Made by a program: the position numbers and the translations under genes. The notes beneath the pieces were generated by a model. The model was not told the DNA's origin. It was given only the letters and a program-made list of their open reading frames with translations, and did not search any database. A DNA stretch of 21,614 bases from positions 1 to 21,614 of IMG/VR virus record IMGVR_UViG_3300044527_000986; one strand, written 5' to 3'. This document shows, piece by piece, positions 8,721 through 14,801 of this stretch. This DNA comes from a virus. Every line of letters starts with the position of its first letter. The first letter of the stretch is position 1.

Positions 8721-9496
8721 TGTTTCTCAAGGCAGTAAGCGCCGCACGGCGCGTCTATCCCGTTATTACCGACGGCCTGAAGTTGTACCTCGACGCGTAC
8801 AACCTCGACAGCTATTCAGGAAGCGGGAGTACTTGGACTGACCTCTCAAATAGCGGTTACAACTTCACGAATTACGGCGCCACGTGGACCACGTCAGGCA
8901 GCTTACGTTACTGGGAATTGGACGGGGTCAACGACAGGATAGAAGGGACCAATACGACCACCCTGTATGACATTACGAGCAGTGGTTATAGCTGGTCTGT
9001 TTGGGTAAATCACGTAAGTACTCCGGCGGCGTTCGATGTAATCATTAACGCGGAATACGGTACATCTGGGAAAATTACCTATTTTATCGATAACCGGAAC
9101 GGCGGTAACTCAAACGGTAACGGCTGGTTGACGGGATCGTACACGGACACTGGTGGACAGCAGCAAACTATCCAATACAACCAAACAATAACTACCAATG
9201 TGTGGCGCCACGTATGCGTGACATTCACCTATTCCACCACCACCACAGGTACGTTAACTTTTTATATAAATGGAGCACAAGAGCAAACCGGCAGCAAGAC
9301 AGTGACCGGCGGCCTGACGTGGGCCAGCTTTAACAATTCCCTCCGGCCCATTATCGGAGCGCTGAAGGACGTAGCGGGAACCTACAGCCGATTCAACAAC
9401 ATCAAGGTCGGTGAGGTATTGAACTACAACCGACCGTTGACAGCAACGGAGGTGTCAAACAATTACAACAGCACGAAATCAAATTACGGGCTATGA
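8717..9496 (+). CDS. LamG / concanavalin A-like lectin-domain tail protein
   Basis: The 259-residue protein carries the pattern of the Laminin-G-3/concanavalin-like fold: GLKLYLDAYN, then SYSGSGSTWTDLSNSG, then YWELDGVNDRIEG near residues 20-80. Later come WSVWVNH, NVWRHVCVTF, LTFYINGAQEQTG and VGEVLNYNRPLTATEV. These beta-sandwich domains usually bind glycans and serve as receptor-binding or accessory fibre modules. The ATG at 8717 overlaps the fibre stop (ATGA) and is preferred over an in-frame ATG at 8534, which lies deep inside the fibre gene. The sequence is less G+C rich than its neighbours, with many AAT/TAT codons, which fits the frequent exchange of receptor-binding modules. Confidence 0.85.
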   Translation: MMFLKAVSAARRVYPVITDGLKLYLDAYNLDSYSGSGSTWTDLSNSGYNFTNYGATWTTSGSLRYWELDGVNDRIEGTNTTTLYDITSSGYSWSVWVNHVSTPAAFDVIINAEYGTSGKITYFIDNRNGGNSNGNGWLTGSYTDTGGQQQTIQYNQTITTNVWRHVCVTFTYSTTTTGTLTFYINGAQEQTGSKTVTGGLTWASFNNSLRPIIGALKDVAGTYSRFNNIKVGEVLNYNRPLTATEVSNNYNSTKSNYGL

Positions 9497-9723
9497 AATA
9501 TTACCGCATTTATCTAAAGGAACAACTGCCTGATGTGCCGTGGCATCTGTTTGTACAGAGCGTCCGCTGGAACCTGGCATGCACAGAGTTCATCCTTGAG
9601 TACAACCTGGAACCTGAAGATAAAACCGGCGTGCTGACCCGCGACGAAGCGGCGGCCTACACAAAAACAAGCGACTGGGACAACGGCGAGCCGTGGGCAT
9701 CTTTGTACAATGGCCAAGGCTAA
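9493..9723 (+). CDS. hypothetical protein after the tail fibre genes
   Basis: The 76-residue acidic, Trp/Tyr-rich protein begins MKYYRIYLKEQLPDVPWHLF. I do not recognise the family. The start overlaps the LamG gene stop (ATGA), which supports translation. Position at the end of the tail operon suggests a small virion accessory or fibre-assembly protein, but nothing in the sequence proves it. Confidence 0.6.
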   Translation: MKYYRIYLKEQLPDVPWHLFVQSVRWNLACTEFILEYNLEPEDKTGVLTRDEAAAYTKTSDWDNGEPWASLYNGQG

Positions 9724-9850
9724 AGCACAGGCACAGCCCGTACGCATCGAGCGGCAGGTGAGCAGGCCAGGCGTCCACGCCAAGACAAAGCAGGGCACGC
9801 ACAAGCGCGGGAAGAACTGGCGCAAGCCATACCGCGGCCAAGGCAGGTAA
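9710..9850 (+). CDS. small highly basic protein (46 aa)
   Basis: It is 46 residues, ATG at 9710, overlapping the end of the previous gene by 14 nt. It is extremely basic and ends RPGVHAKTKQGTHKRG then KNWRKPYRGQGR. The pattern of a VHAK-type start, Lys/Arg-rich middle and a YRGQGR ending recalls tiny basic proteins found near the late or lysis genes of other environmental phages. That resemblance is from memory and unchecked. Nucleic-acid or virion binding is possible from charge alone; the function is unknown. Confidence 0.6.
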   Translation: MAKAKAQAQPVRIERQVSRPGVHAKTKQGTHKRGKNWRKPYRGQGR

Positions 9851-9861
9851 TTCTGCTGCAG

Positions 9862-9874
9862 TATATTCGCCGCC
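9862..9874 (+). promoter_or_regulatory. possible Bacteroidota-type -7 box TATATTCG just before a start
   Basis: TATATTCG (9862-9869) differs at one position from the Bacteroidota -7 consensus TAnnTTTG. It ends exactly 5 nt before the ATG at 9875. The same arrangement, TACCTTCG plus 5 nt plus ATG, precedes the portal gene. No convincing -33 TTG element was found, so confidence is low. Confidence 0.3.
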
Positions 9875-10090
9875 ATGGGCATCGATACTGTCATCTCACT
9901 ATTCGCGGCCCTCGGCGCCGTGGCCGGCATCTACGTCAAGATGAGCAACGACGTCGCACGGCTGAAGTCCCGCGTGATCCAGCTGGAGCTGAATGACAAC
10001 GACACACGCAAGCAGCTCCGGGAGATAGTTGACAGCATCCACAAAATTGAGCTCACGCTCGCGCAGCTGTTGGCTCGCCTCGAGCGTTGA
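9875..10090 (+). CDS. small membrane-anchored coiled-coil protein (lysis cassette)
   Basis: The 71-residue protein has an N-terminal hydrophobic segment (ISLFAALGAVAGIYV, residues about 7-21) followed by a charged helix with heptad-like Leu/Ile spacing (ARLKSRVIQLELND ... IVDSIHKIELTLAQLLARLE). One membrane span plus a coiled coil is the architecture of XhlA-like and other lysis-associated phage proteins. It lies directly upstream of the endolysin. It could be a holin partner, spanin-like protein or anchor; the sequence does not decide. It follows a 24-nt gap, one of the few in the late region, that carries the possible promoter box described separately. Confidence 0.65.
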   Translation: MGIDTVISLFAALGAVAGIYVKMSNDVARLKSRVIQLELNDNDTRKQLREIVDSIHKIELTLAQLLARLER

Positions 10091-10107
10091 ACTGGTACAC
10101 CCACCGC

Positions 10108-10476
10108 ATGAGATACTTCAAGCTGACCGAGTTCGACAGCCCCGACGCGCCCGGCTCCGGCGCGAAGATGGACAAGGAGTTCCTGGCTATGATTGACGAG
10201 GCCCGCCACCTCGCCGGGGTGCCCTTCAAGATTAACAGCGGCTACCGCACGCAGGCCCACCACAACAGCCTCGCCAAGAAGGGCTACAAGACCGCCAAGA
10301 ACAGCGCGCACCTGCGAGGCTTTGCAGCGGACATCCACTGCCCCGACAGCTCCACACGCTTCGCTATCTTCTCCGCTCTGCTCAAGGCTGGGTTCAATCG
10401 CATAGGAATCGCCAACACCTTTATCCATGTCGACAATGACCCCAGCCTCCCTGAAGACGTCGTCTGGACATACTAA
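10108..10476 (+). CDS. M15-family peptidase endolysin
   Basis: The 122-residue protein matches the compact peptidase M15 (D-Ala-D-Ala carboxypeptidase/L-alanoyl-D-glutamate endopeptidase) domain. It begins MRYFKLTEFDSP and has INSGYRT at 42-48 (Arg near the substrate site). SAHLRGFAADIH at 66-77 supplies the zinc ligands His68 and Asp75, and FIHVDND at 106-112 supplies His108. These cleave peptide bonds in peptidoglycan and release progeny virions. There is no signal peptide, so export would need a holin. The ATG at 10108 is preferred to an in-frame TTG at 10087, because homologous domains begin at this point. It lies 17 nt after the membrane-coiled-coil gene and overlaps the phosphoesterase start. 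Confidence 0.88.
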   Translation: MRYFKLTEFDSPDAPGSGAKMDKEFLAMIDEARHLAGVPFKINSGYRTQAHHNSLAKKGYKTAKNSAHLRGFAADIHCPDSSTRFAIFSALLKAGFNRIGIANTFIHVDNDPSLPEDVVWTY

Positions 10477-11332
10477 ACTCAAGCAGCACGGACCGACCAC
10501 GTGGTCTGCGGCCTACACCCGCACCGCCACGGACGGGCCGGCCAAGTTCCTCCTGCTGTCCGACGTCCACTTCGACTCCGTCAAGTGCGACAGAGACCGG
10601 CTCAAGCGGCACCTCGACGAGGCCGTGGCGAAAGACGCCGCGGTCTTTTGTTTTGGGGACTGGTTTGACCTGATGCAGGGCATGTACGATCCACGGCGCA
10701 GCTACGCCGGACTGCGACCGGAGTACAAGTCCATCACCTACCTTGACGACGTCATCAACGACAGCATCGAGTTCCTCCAGCCCTACGCCGACCGGTGGCT
10801 GTTCATGGGGCGGGGCAACCACGAGACCAACATCGAGAAGCGGCTGTCCACCTCACCCATCGACCGCCTGTGCCAGGGCATGGGCGGCATCGTTTCGCCA
10901 GGCAGTTACAGCGGGTGGATTAAAATACAGATAACGAGGTACGAGAGCGCCAGCATGATTCCTATGCTGATGCACTTTCATCACGGGTACGGAGGCAACG
11001 CGCCACGCTCCAAGGGCGTCCTCAACGTCGACCTCGACCAGAAGGAATGGCCGGATGCCGACGTCATCGTGAGCGGACACACCCACCAAAAGTGGCACGT
11101 GCCTATGACGGTAGAGCGCATCGGGCAGCACATGGCGCTGCGCGAGGAGACCGTCCACCACGTGAAGCTGGGCAGCTACAAGATGCTGGACCGCTTCGCC
11201 GGGTGGGAGGTGGAGAAGGGCTTTGCACAGCCACGCCTCGGCGGGTGGTGGATGGACGTGCACCTGAACCGCATCAGGACGGACGGCAAGGAGAAAATCA
11301 ACCACCGCACTACCTTCACCGAAGCACACTAA
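10427..11332 (+). CDS. calcineurin-like metallophosphoesterase
   Basis: The 301-residue protein has the full set of metallophosphoesterase motifs in order: LLSDVHFD (D46, H48), FGDWFD (about 76-81), GRGNHE (128-133), MHFHHG (182-187) and SGHTHQKWH (216-224). These coordinate two metal ions and cleave phosphomono- or diesters in proteins, nucleotides or nucleic acids; the substrate is unknown. The start overlaps the endolysin by 50 nt (ATG 10427) or 41 nt (ATG 10436). No later in-frame ATG precedes the first metal motif. Encoded within the lysis cassette and presumably expressed late, which is an unusual place for a nucleic-acid-repair enzyme. Confidence 0.87.
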   Translation: MSTMTPASLKTSSGHTKLKQHGPTTWSAAYTRTATDGPAKFLLLSDVHFDSVKCDRDRLKRHLDEAVAKDAAVFCFGDWFDLMQGMYDPRRSYAGLRPEYKSITYLDDVINDSIEFLQPYADRWLFMGRGNHETNIEKRLSTSPIDRLCQGMGGIVSPGSYSGWIKIQITRYESASMIPMLMHFHHGYGGNAPRSKGVLNVDLDQKEWPDADVIVSGHTHQKWHVPMTVERIGQHMALREETVHHVKLGSYKMLDRFAGWEVEKGFAQPRLGGWWMDVHLNRIRTDGKEKINHRTTFTEAH

Positions 11333-11345
11333 CCAACACCATACC

Positions 11346-11507
11346 ATGTGGGACTTCATTATCGAAAACTGGGCGGAGCTCACGCTGGCCCTGCTCTCTC
11401 TGCTGGGAACCTTGACAGCTCTGACGGAGAGCCAAGCGGACGACACTTACGTAGACGTCGTGAAGCGCGTCGTCAACGCAATCGTGCTGGGCAAGCCGAA
11501 GAAGTGA
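11346..11507 (+). CDS. small single-span membrane protein (holin candidate)
   Basis: The 53-residue protein begins MWDFIIENWAELTLALLSLL, one strongly hydrophobic segment (about residues 3-27), followed by a short acidic stretch and a basic end (VVNAIVLGKPKK). The leader aaccaacaccatacc is A/C rich with no Shine-Dalgarno. The stop overlaps a GTG start of the next small gene (GTGA). Small membrane proteins in this position, after endolysin and phosphoesterase, are common in related phages and may be holins or antiholins. Only the membrane segment and gene order support that. Confidence 0.65.
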   Translation: MWDFIIENWAELTLALLSLLGTLTALTESQADDTYVDVVKRVVNAIVLGKPKK

Positions 11508-11725
11508 AGCCCACCTTCGATTTGGCTTCCATCCTTGGGCGCCTGGACATCACCGAAATCTTCAAGACCAAGGGCGACCTGAAGCGGTGGTCGGCCAAGC
11601 GGACGGTGGGCGGCGTCATCGCGCTGACGGCCTGCAGCGACATCATGGCCCACGGCATCACGTGGCCGGCCGTTGCGCTTTGCGCAGTGGCTGTTACACC
11701 GTTGTGCCTATCTTTCGCGGAGTAG
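11504..11725 (+). CDS. small membrane protein, second holin candidate
   Basis: It is 73 residues from a GTG at 11504 that overlaps the previous stop. The N-terminal half is amphipathic (DLASILGRLDITEIF ... GDLKRWSAKRTVGG). The C-terminal half holds two hydrophobic stretches (GGVIALTACSDIMAHGI and WPAVALCAVAVTPLCLSF) and it ends in FAE. Two possible spans and a position at the very end of the lysis cassette, just before a strong terminator, fit a class II-like holin. A longer in-frame ORF begins upstream at 11348, but that part is an out-of-frame shadow of the previous gene. Function inferred from context. Confidence 0.65.
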   Translation: MKPTFDLASILGRLDITEIFKTKGDLKRWSAKRTVGGVIALTACSDIMAHGITWPAVALCAVAVTPLCLSFAE

Positions 11726-11765
11726 TACGCACACTACGCATTGTGAATTTTGTTTGATTTGGTTG

Positions 11766-11797
11766 GCCCTGCCCCTAACGTGGGGCGGGGCTTTCTT
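11766..11797 (+). terminator. intrinsic terminator of the late operon
   Basis: GCCCTGCCCC (11766-11775) pairs completely, with one G-U, with GGGGCGGGGC (11782-11791) around the 6-nt loop TAACGT. The T-rich tail TTTCTTGTT follows at once. It is the strongest hairpin in the window and lies 40 nt after the last lysis gene. Confidence 0.9.
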
Positions 11798-11835
11798 GTT
11801 CACATAGGTATGTGGGAAAGAAATTTGCCAAAAAG

Positions 11836-11893
11836 TTAGCGCAGGTGGGAGAGGTAATGTATCATTGCCGAGTCAACCAATCAAACAATTGAC
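11836..11893 (+). promoter_or_regulatory. candidate early promoter and operator region
   Basis: The gap 11726-11895 holds the terminator and then no gene. TTAG (11836-11839), 20 nt, and TATCATTG (11860-11867) resemble a degenerate TTTG / TAnnTTTG Bacteroidota promoter. An inverted repeat GTCAA (11872-11876) / TTGAC (11889-11893) lies between this and the ATG at 11896 and could bind a regulator or fold in the leader. A promoter is needed here because the upstream terminator isolates the early genes. The exact boxes are uncertain. Confidence 0.35.
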
Positions 11894-11895
11894 GC

Positions 11896-12135
11896 ATGAA
11901 AGATTACTTAGAACTCCCAATCGCGGAGATGGAGGTGGAAGACGCCACCTTTGAAGTTGAGTTTGAAGCGTGGACCGACACCAGCGGACCTGGACCGGAC
12001 GAGAGCCACATCGACATCCTGAAGGTCACCTTGCGGTGTGGAAAGTGGAACATCGACGTGACCGAGGTGATGCAGTGCAGCGACGATCTGCGCGGCCAAA
12101 TTGAGGCTTACCTCGACTTTACCAGCGGGTACTGA
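11896..12135 (+). CDS. hypothetical acidic protein, first early gene
   Basis: The 79-residue, strongly acidic protein (MKDYLELPIAEMEVEDATFE...) has a single CGKWNIDVTEVM segment and no recognised domain. It is the first gene after the late terminator, so it should be among the earliest expressed. It has an A/C-rich leader without a Shine-Dalgarno match. The acidic, compact nature would suit a protein that binds a basic partner or mimics DNA, but this is speculation. The stop overlaps the next ATG. Confidence 0.6.
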   Translation: MKDYLELPIAEMEVEDATFEVEFEAWTDTSGPGPDESHIDILKVTLRCGKWNIDVTEVMQCSDDLRGQIEAYLDFTSGY

Positions 12136-12290
12136 TGGACTACCGAGCACTCGAGCAGGACTACATGAACCTGCGCAAGATGTACGCCATCGCCCACAGC
12201 TTCATCGTGGAGGTGGAGTCAGGCAGCATCGACTACCTCGTCGTGCAGAAGGCCAAACAAGTATTAAACGACCTAAAAGACCTTGACTGA
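12135..12290 (+). CDS. hypothetical small early protein (51 aa)
   Basis: It is 51 residues, MDYRALEQDYMNLRKMYAIA ... ending QVLNDLKDLD, predicted largely helical. The ATG at 12135 overlaps the preceding TGA (TGATG) and its own TGA overlaps the next ATG. No family recognised. Support comes from the continuous chain of stop/start overlaps and normal codon use. Confidence 0.55.
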   Translation: MDYRALEQDYMNLRKMYAIAHSFIVEVESGSIDYLVVQKAKQVLNDLKDLD

Positions 12291-12421
12291 TGCCACGCCA
12301 TTACACACAGGAAGCCTATGAAGAGGCACTCCGCTACGAGCAGCGCTTTACCGAACTGGTGCAGGAGCTGAAGGAACGCATCGAAGCCAAACACCCCGGC
12401 AAATTCAATTTCAACAAGTGA
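12290..12421 (+). CDS. hypothetical small early protein (43 aa)
   Basis: It is 43 residues, MPRHYTQEAYEEALRYEQRF then a charged helix ending KHPGKFNFNK. It is probably one long amphipathic helix. It begins on the overlapping TGATG at 12288-12292 and ends on TGATG at 12419-12423. Function unknown; context supports real translation. Confidence 0.5.
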   Translation: MPRHYTQEAYEEALRYEQRFTELVQELKERIEAKHPGKFNFNK

Positions 12422-12657
12422 TGGCACGCAACCACTACACCACCAACGGCCCGCGCATCGCATCCACGTCGATGCCGGAGCGGGCGCCTGAGAGCTTCAA
12501 CGCCTGGCAGGAGGAGCTGCAATGGGAGCGCGACCTCGAGCGCATCCTCGAGGACTTCAAGTACCAGCTGCGCGAGAAGCTGCGCACGGCGTACTACAAC
12601 AACACGAGGTCACAATCTGTGATGTCAAGTGACCACCAGCGTATCCAACAGTCATGA
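12421..12657 (+). CDS. hypothetical early protein (78 aa)
   Basis: It is 78 residues, MARNHYTTNGPRIASTSMPE with a charged, Trp/Glu/Arg-rich helical middle (FNAWQEELQWERDLERILED). The ATG at 12421 overlaps the previous TGA and is preferred over the GTG just before it. Its stop overlaps the next start (ATGA). No domain recognised. Confidence 0.55.
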   Translation: MARNHYTTNGPRIASTSMPERAPESFNAWQEELQWERDLERILEDFKYQLREKLRTAYYNNTRSQSVMSSDHQRIQQS

Positions 12658-12833
12658 GCAAGTTCAAATACGGCGAGCGGGTGGAAGTGCGGGACGACGA
12701 TGACCAAGATTGGGTAGAAGCCACCTTTGTACAGAAGGTTGTAGACATCACGTACTGGACACAGGAGCCGGACAGCCCGGCGTGTGGCTGGGAGCAAATA
12801 CGCAAGATTGACCCGGACAAAAAGGACGAATGA
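12654..12833 (+). CDS. hypothetical small protein with SH3-like start (59 aa)
   Basis: It is 59 residues, MSKFKYGERVEVRDDDDQDW then VEATFVQKVVD. The KYGERVEVRD... opening with following short strands resembles small SH3-like beta barrels found in many phages. The C-terminus WEQIRKIDPDKKDE matters for the neighbourhood: its codons for IDPDKK recur as a non-coding fossil after the next gene (12971-12988). Overlaps both neighbours by ATGA. Confidence 0.55.
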   Translation: MSKFKYGERVEVRDDDDQDWVEATFVQKVVDITYWTQEPDSPACGWEQIRKIDPDKKDE

Positions 12834-12985
12834 AACGCAGGACACAAACAATCGAAAGTTGCACGCATTGCGGAAAGGTGTTTCAAGATGGTGAGGATTA
12901 TTGGGATGCTGACCGTGGAGATTGCTACTGTGACGAGAATAAATGCGGCTGGGAAGAAGAGTACTATAAGGATTGACCCGGACAA
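12806..12985 (+). repeat. 15-bp direct repeat flanking the zinc-ribbon gene
   Basis: GATTGACCCGGACAA occurs at 12806-12820 and again at 12971-12985, 165 bp apart, bracketing the gene at 12830-12976. In the first copy it encodes part of KIDPDKK at the end of the upstream gene. In the second copy the same frame reads IDPDKK then TGA, directly overlapping the ATG of the following gene. Confidence 0.8.
12830..12976 (+). CDS. small zinc-ribbon-like protein (48 aa)
   Basis: It is 48 residues with CTHC near the N-terminus and CYCDENKC near the C-terminus, four or five cysteines arranged like a zinc ribbon or treble clef. The rest is acidic (DGEDYWDADRGD, EEEYYKD). Such tiny zinc proteins often bind nucleic acid or a host protein; the target is unknown. 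It overlaps the previous gene by ATGA. It is flanked by a direct repeat that duplicates the upstream gene's end, and is less G+C rich than its neighbours, so it looks like a recent insertion. Confidence 0.6.
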   Translation: MKRRTQTIESCTHCGKVFQDGEDYWDADRGDCYCDENKCGWEEEYYKD

Positions 12986-12988
12986 GAA

Positions 12989-13426
12989 ATGAGAACAGCA
13001 CTACAGGTGCTTATCGACTACATCAGCGACGAGCTGGAGCACAACCGCAAGCTGCTCGAGGAGTTCCCACACGTCGCCAACGTGCTCCTGCGTGCCGAAG
13101 AGCTGCTGCCGTACGAGCAGCGACAGCTGGCGGCAAATCCCATCACTAACACCCAAATCCAACCCACAATGTCGGATATCGACTTCACAACCTGGAAGCA
13201 CTGGAAAGAGTTGCCTACACAGGAAACCTGGTGTCTCATCGCTTACCGCTGGAAAGCCATCGGAGACCCTTCGCGCATCAGGTACCAGGTAGATCGCACC
13301 ATCCAAGGTGAGGCCCGCTGGTGGGGCACTGACCCGCTCCGCGGACCCTTCGAGATACTTGGATGGAAACCTTTTGACCCCATCTCCGTACAGGAGGCCA
13401 TCAACCTTGAAACCATCAAGCAATGA
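12989..13426 (+). CDS. hypothetical protein, possibly a fusion of two small genes
   Basis: It is 145 residues. Residues 1-50 are helical and charged (MRTALQVLIDYISDELEHNR...). Residues 61-145 form a different, Trp-rich part with WCLIAYRWKAIGDPSRI, WWGTDPLRGPFEILGWKPF and an ending ETIKQ. Between them lies NPITNTQIQPTM, encoded by an A/C-rich stretch (about 13137-13168) that looks like the leaders seen before other genes, followed by ATG 13169. Either a natural two-domain protein, or two genes joined after loss of a stop, or internal initiation at 13169. No enzymatic motif seen. Confidence 0.55.
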   Translation: MRTALQVLIDYISDELEHNRKLLEEFPHVANVLLRAEELLPYEQRQLAANPITNTQIQPTMSDIDFTTWKHWKELPTQETWCLIAYRWKAIGDPSRIRYQVDRTIQGEARWWGTDPLRGPFEILGWKPFDPISVQEAINLETIKQ

Positions 13427-13575
13427 CACCGGAAACAATCCAAGCCATGCGCGATCTCCGCGCAGAACTGCAAGGCGTAGACAACGCCATCAAAGCCCTC
13501 AACCCGCAGCTGTCCCTTGGCATCGCCATGGCACTCACCCTCATCGACCGACGTATCCATGGGCCAGCCAGTTGA
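13423..13575 (+). CDS. hypothetical small protein (50 aa)
   Basis: It is 50 residues, MTPETIQAMRDLRAELQGVD then a hydrophobic helical end (LSLGIAMALTLIDRRIHG). The ATG overlaps the previous stop (ATGA). It overlaps the following gene start by 17 nt. Function unknown. Confidence 0.5.
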   Translation: MTPETIQAMRDLRAELQGVDNAIKALNPQLSLGIAMALTLIDRRIHGPAS

Positions 13576-13945
13576 GGAGTTCCGGAAGCTGGCAGCGGCG
13601 TACAACATGGCGCCGCACCACTTCCACAAGGACAAGCGTGGCTTCATCATCGTGACCCGGCAGGGCATCGACTACCTCCAGGCGCACCTCGGCATCGTGG
13701 TGACCTTCGAGACGGTGCTCCAGTGGTCCGACCCGGAGGCCGGCCGGTACGTCATCAAGGCCACCGGCACGATGCCGCGCAAGGACGGCAGCCCGCACGT
13801 CATCTCCAGCTTTGGGGAGACGAGCAAGGCCAACAACACCAACCCCTACCCCGTCGCCATGTGCGAAAAGCGCGCGCTGTCGCGGGTGGTGCTCAAGCTG
13901 GTGGGCATGTACGAACTGGGCGCGGTAGGTGAGGACGAATTGTGA
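13559..13945 (+). CDS. hypothetical protein, possible recombination/annealing family
   Basis: It is 128 residues from ATG 13559; an earlier in-frame ATG at 13517 lies inside the previous gene and is less likely. It contains RGFIIVTRQGIDYL, ATGTMPRKDG and a C-terminal region AMCEKRALSRVVLKLVGMY. A conserved Lys-Arg-Ala-x-x-Arg helix near the end recalls phage proteins sometimes grouped with ssDNA-annealing (ERF/Sak-like) recombinases. I cannot confirm this by eye. Its position upstream of SSB-like, initiator and NinG genes is compatible with DNA metabolism. Confidence 0.5.
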   Translation: MGQPVEEFRKLAAAYNMAPHHFHKDKRGFIIVTRQGIDYLQAHLGIVVTFETVLQWSDPEAGRYVIKATGTMPRKDGSPHVISSFGETSKANNTNPYPVAMCEKRALSRVVLKLVGMYELGAVGEDEL

Positions 13946-13976
13946 CAAATCAAACAAACCCTTTAATCCCTCTTTT

Positions 13977-14801
13977 ATGAAAACTTTCTTTGATTACGGC
14001 GCGTCCTCATTTGGAGCGCAGAAGTTGCAGCCGAATGTGATTCATTCGACAAAGCACTACCACTGGTTTAACTATGCCAATGGCAACCGAGACATAAACC
14101 CAAGCGAATACCAAAAACTAAAAAAGAACATATCTGAAAGCGGCCAGCTCCAGCCAATTATGGTAAATGAGCGCGGCGAGGTTATTGACGGACAGCACCG
14201 TCTCGCGGTTTGCAAGGAGTTAGGAATGCCAATCAGCTTTGTTGTTATTCCGGGCACAACAATTCAGACCGCTGTGCATTTGAACACAGCTGGTCATCGC
14301 TGGTCAACACTTGATTGGATTAACTATTACGCAAAACAAGGGAATGATGATTACAAAGAGCTTTTGCAATTTGTAAAAAACAGTCCTTTTAACGTGCGTT
14401 TAAGCGTAATGATTGCCCAAGGCACTTTAACAACAGCTACAACCGACAGAGATACGGCAATGAATATAAAGGCTGGAACTTGGATTTGCAGAAACTGGGA
14501 TATGGCACACGAACGAATGATGCAAATGTCAAATGTGGCTCCCATAATAAAGAACAGTTTTGACCTATATGCAAACGCCCTAATTAAATACAATAACCTG
14601 AAGCAATTTGATTGGAGTCGATTTGTAAGGCAACTAAAAACACACCCTGAAGTATTGCAGAAAGTAGCTGACGGACGACAGGCACTTGAGTTAATAGACA
14701 AGCTCTACAATTACAGAAAAACAAGTAAAGCCGTTCCAATATTGCATCTGTACATGTTGTCTAATACTGGCTGGGCTAAAAAGAACGCTAAAGCCAAATG
14801 A
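13977..14801 (+). CDS. ParB-like N-terminal domain protein, AT-rich moron gene
   Basis: It is 274 residues. Residues 40-95 carry the ParB/Srx-like fold: a PSEYQKLKKNISESGQLQPI helix-strand, then VNERGEVIDGQHRLAVCKEL (the G-x-x-x-D-G-x-H-R signature) and GMPISFVVIPG. The C-terminal two thirds are helical and Trp/Tyr rich without a recognised HTH, so centromere-type partition is unlikely. Phage ParB-domain proteins can be nucleases, nucleotide hydrolases or regulators. The gene has clearly lower G+C (roughly 40% in sampled lines) than neighbours (60-70%) and AT-rich codons (AAA, ATT, TTT), indicating acquisition from elsewhere. Start chosen at ATG 13977, after an AT-rich 31-nt leader; an in-frame GTG at 13929 is less likely. 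Confidence 0.75.
   Translation: MKTFFDYGASSFGAQKLQPNVIHSTKHYHWFNYANGNRDINPSEYQKLKKNISESGQLQPIMVNERGEVIDGQHRLAVCKELGMPISFVVIPGTTIQTAVHLNTAGHRWSTLDWINYYAKQGNDDYKELLQFVKNSPFNVRLSVMIAQGTLTTATTDRDTAMNIKAGTWICRNWDMAHERMMQMSNVAPIIKNSFDLYANALIKYNNLKQFDWSRFVRQLKTHPEVLQKVADGRQALELIDKLYNYRKTSKAVPILHLYMLSNTGWAKKNAKAK

Noticed and set aside
14040-14300. Plasmid-type partition (ParB) system
   Set aside because: No ParA gene or parS-like repeats nearby, and no HTH after the ParB domain; only the N-terminal domain matches.
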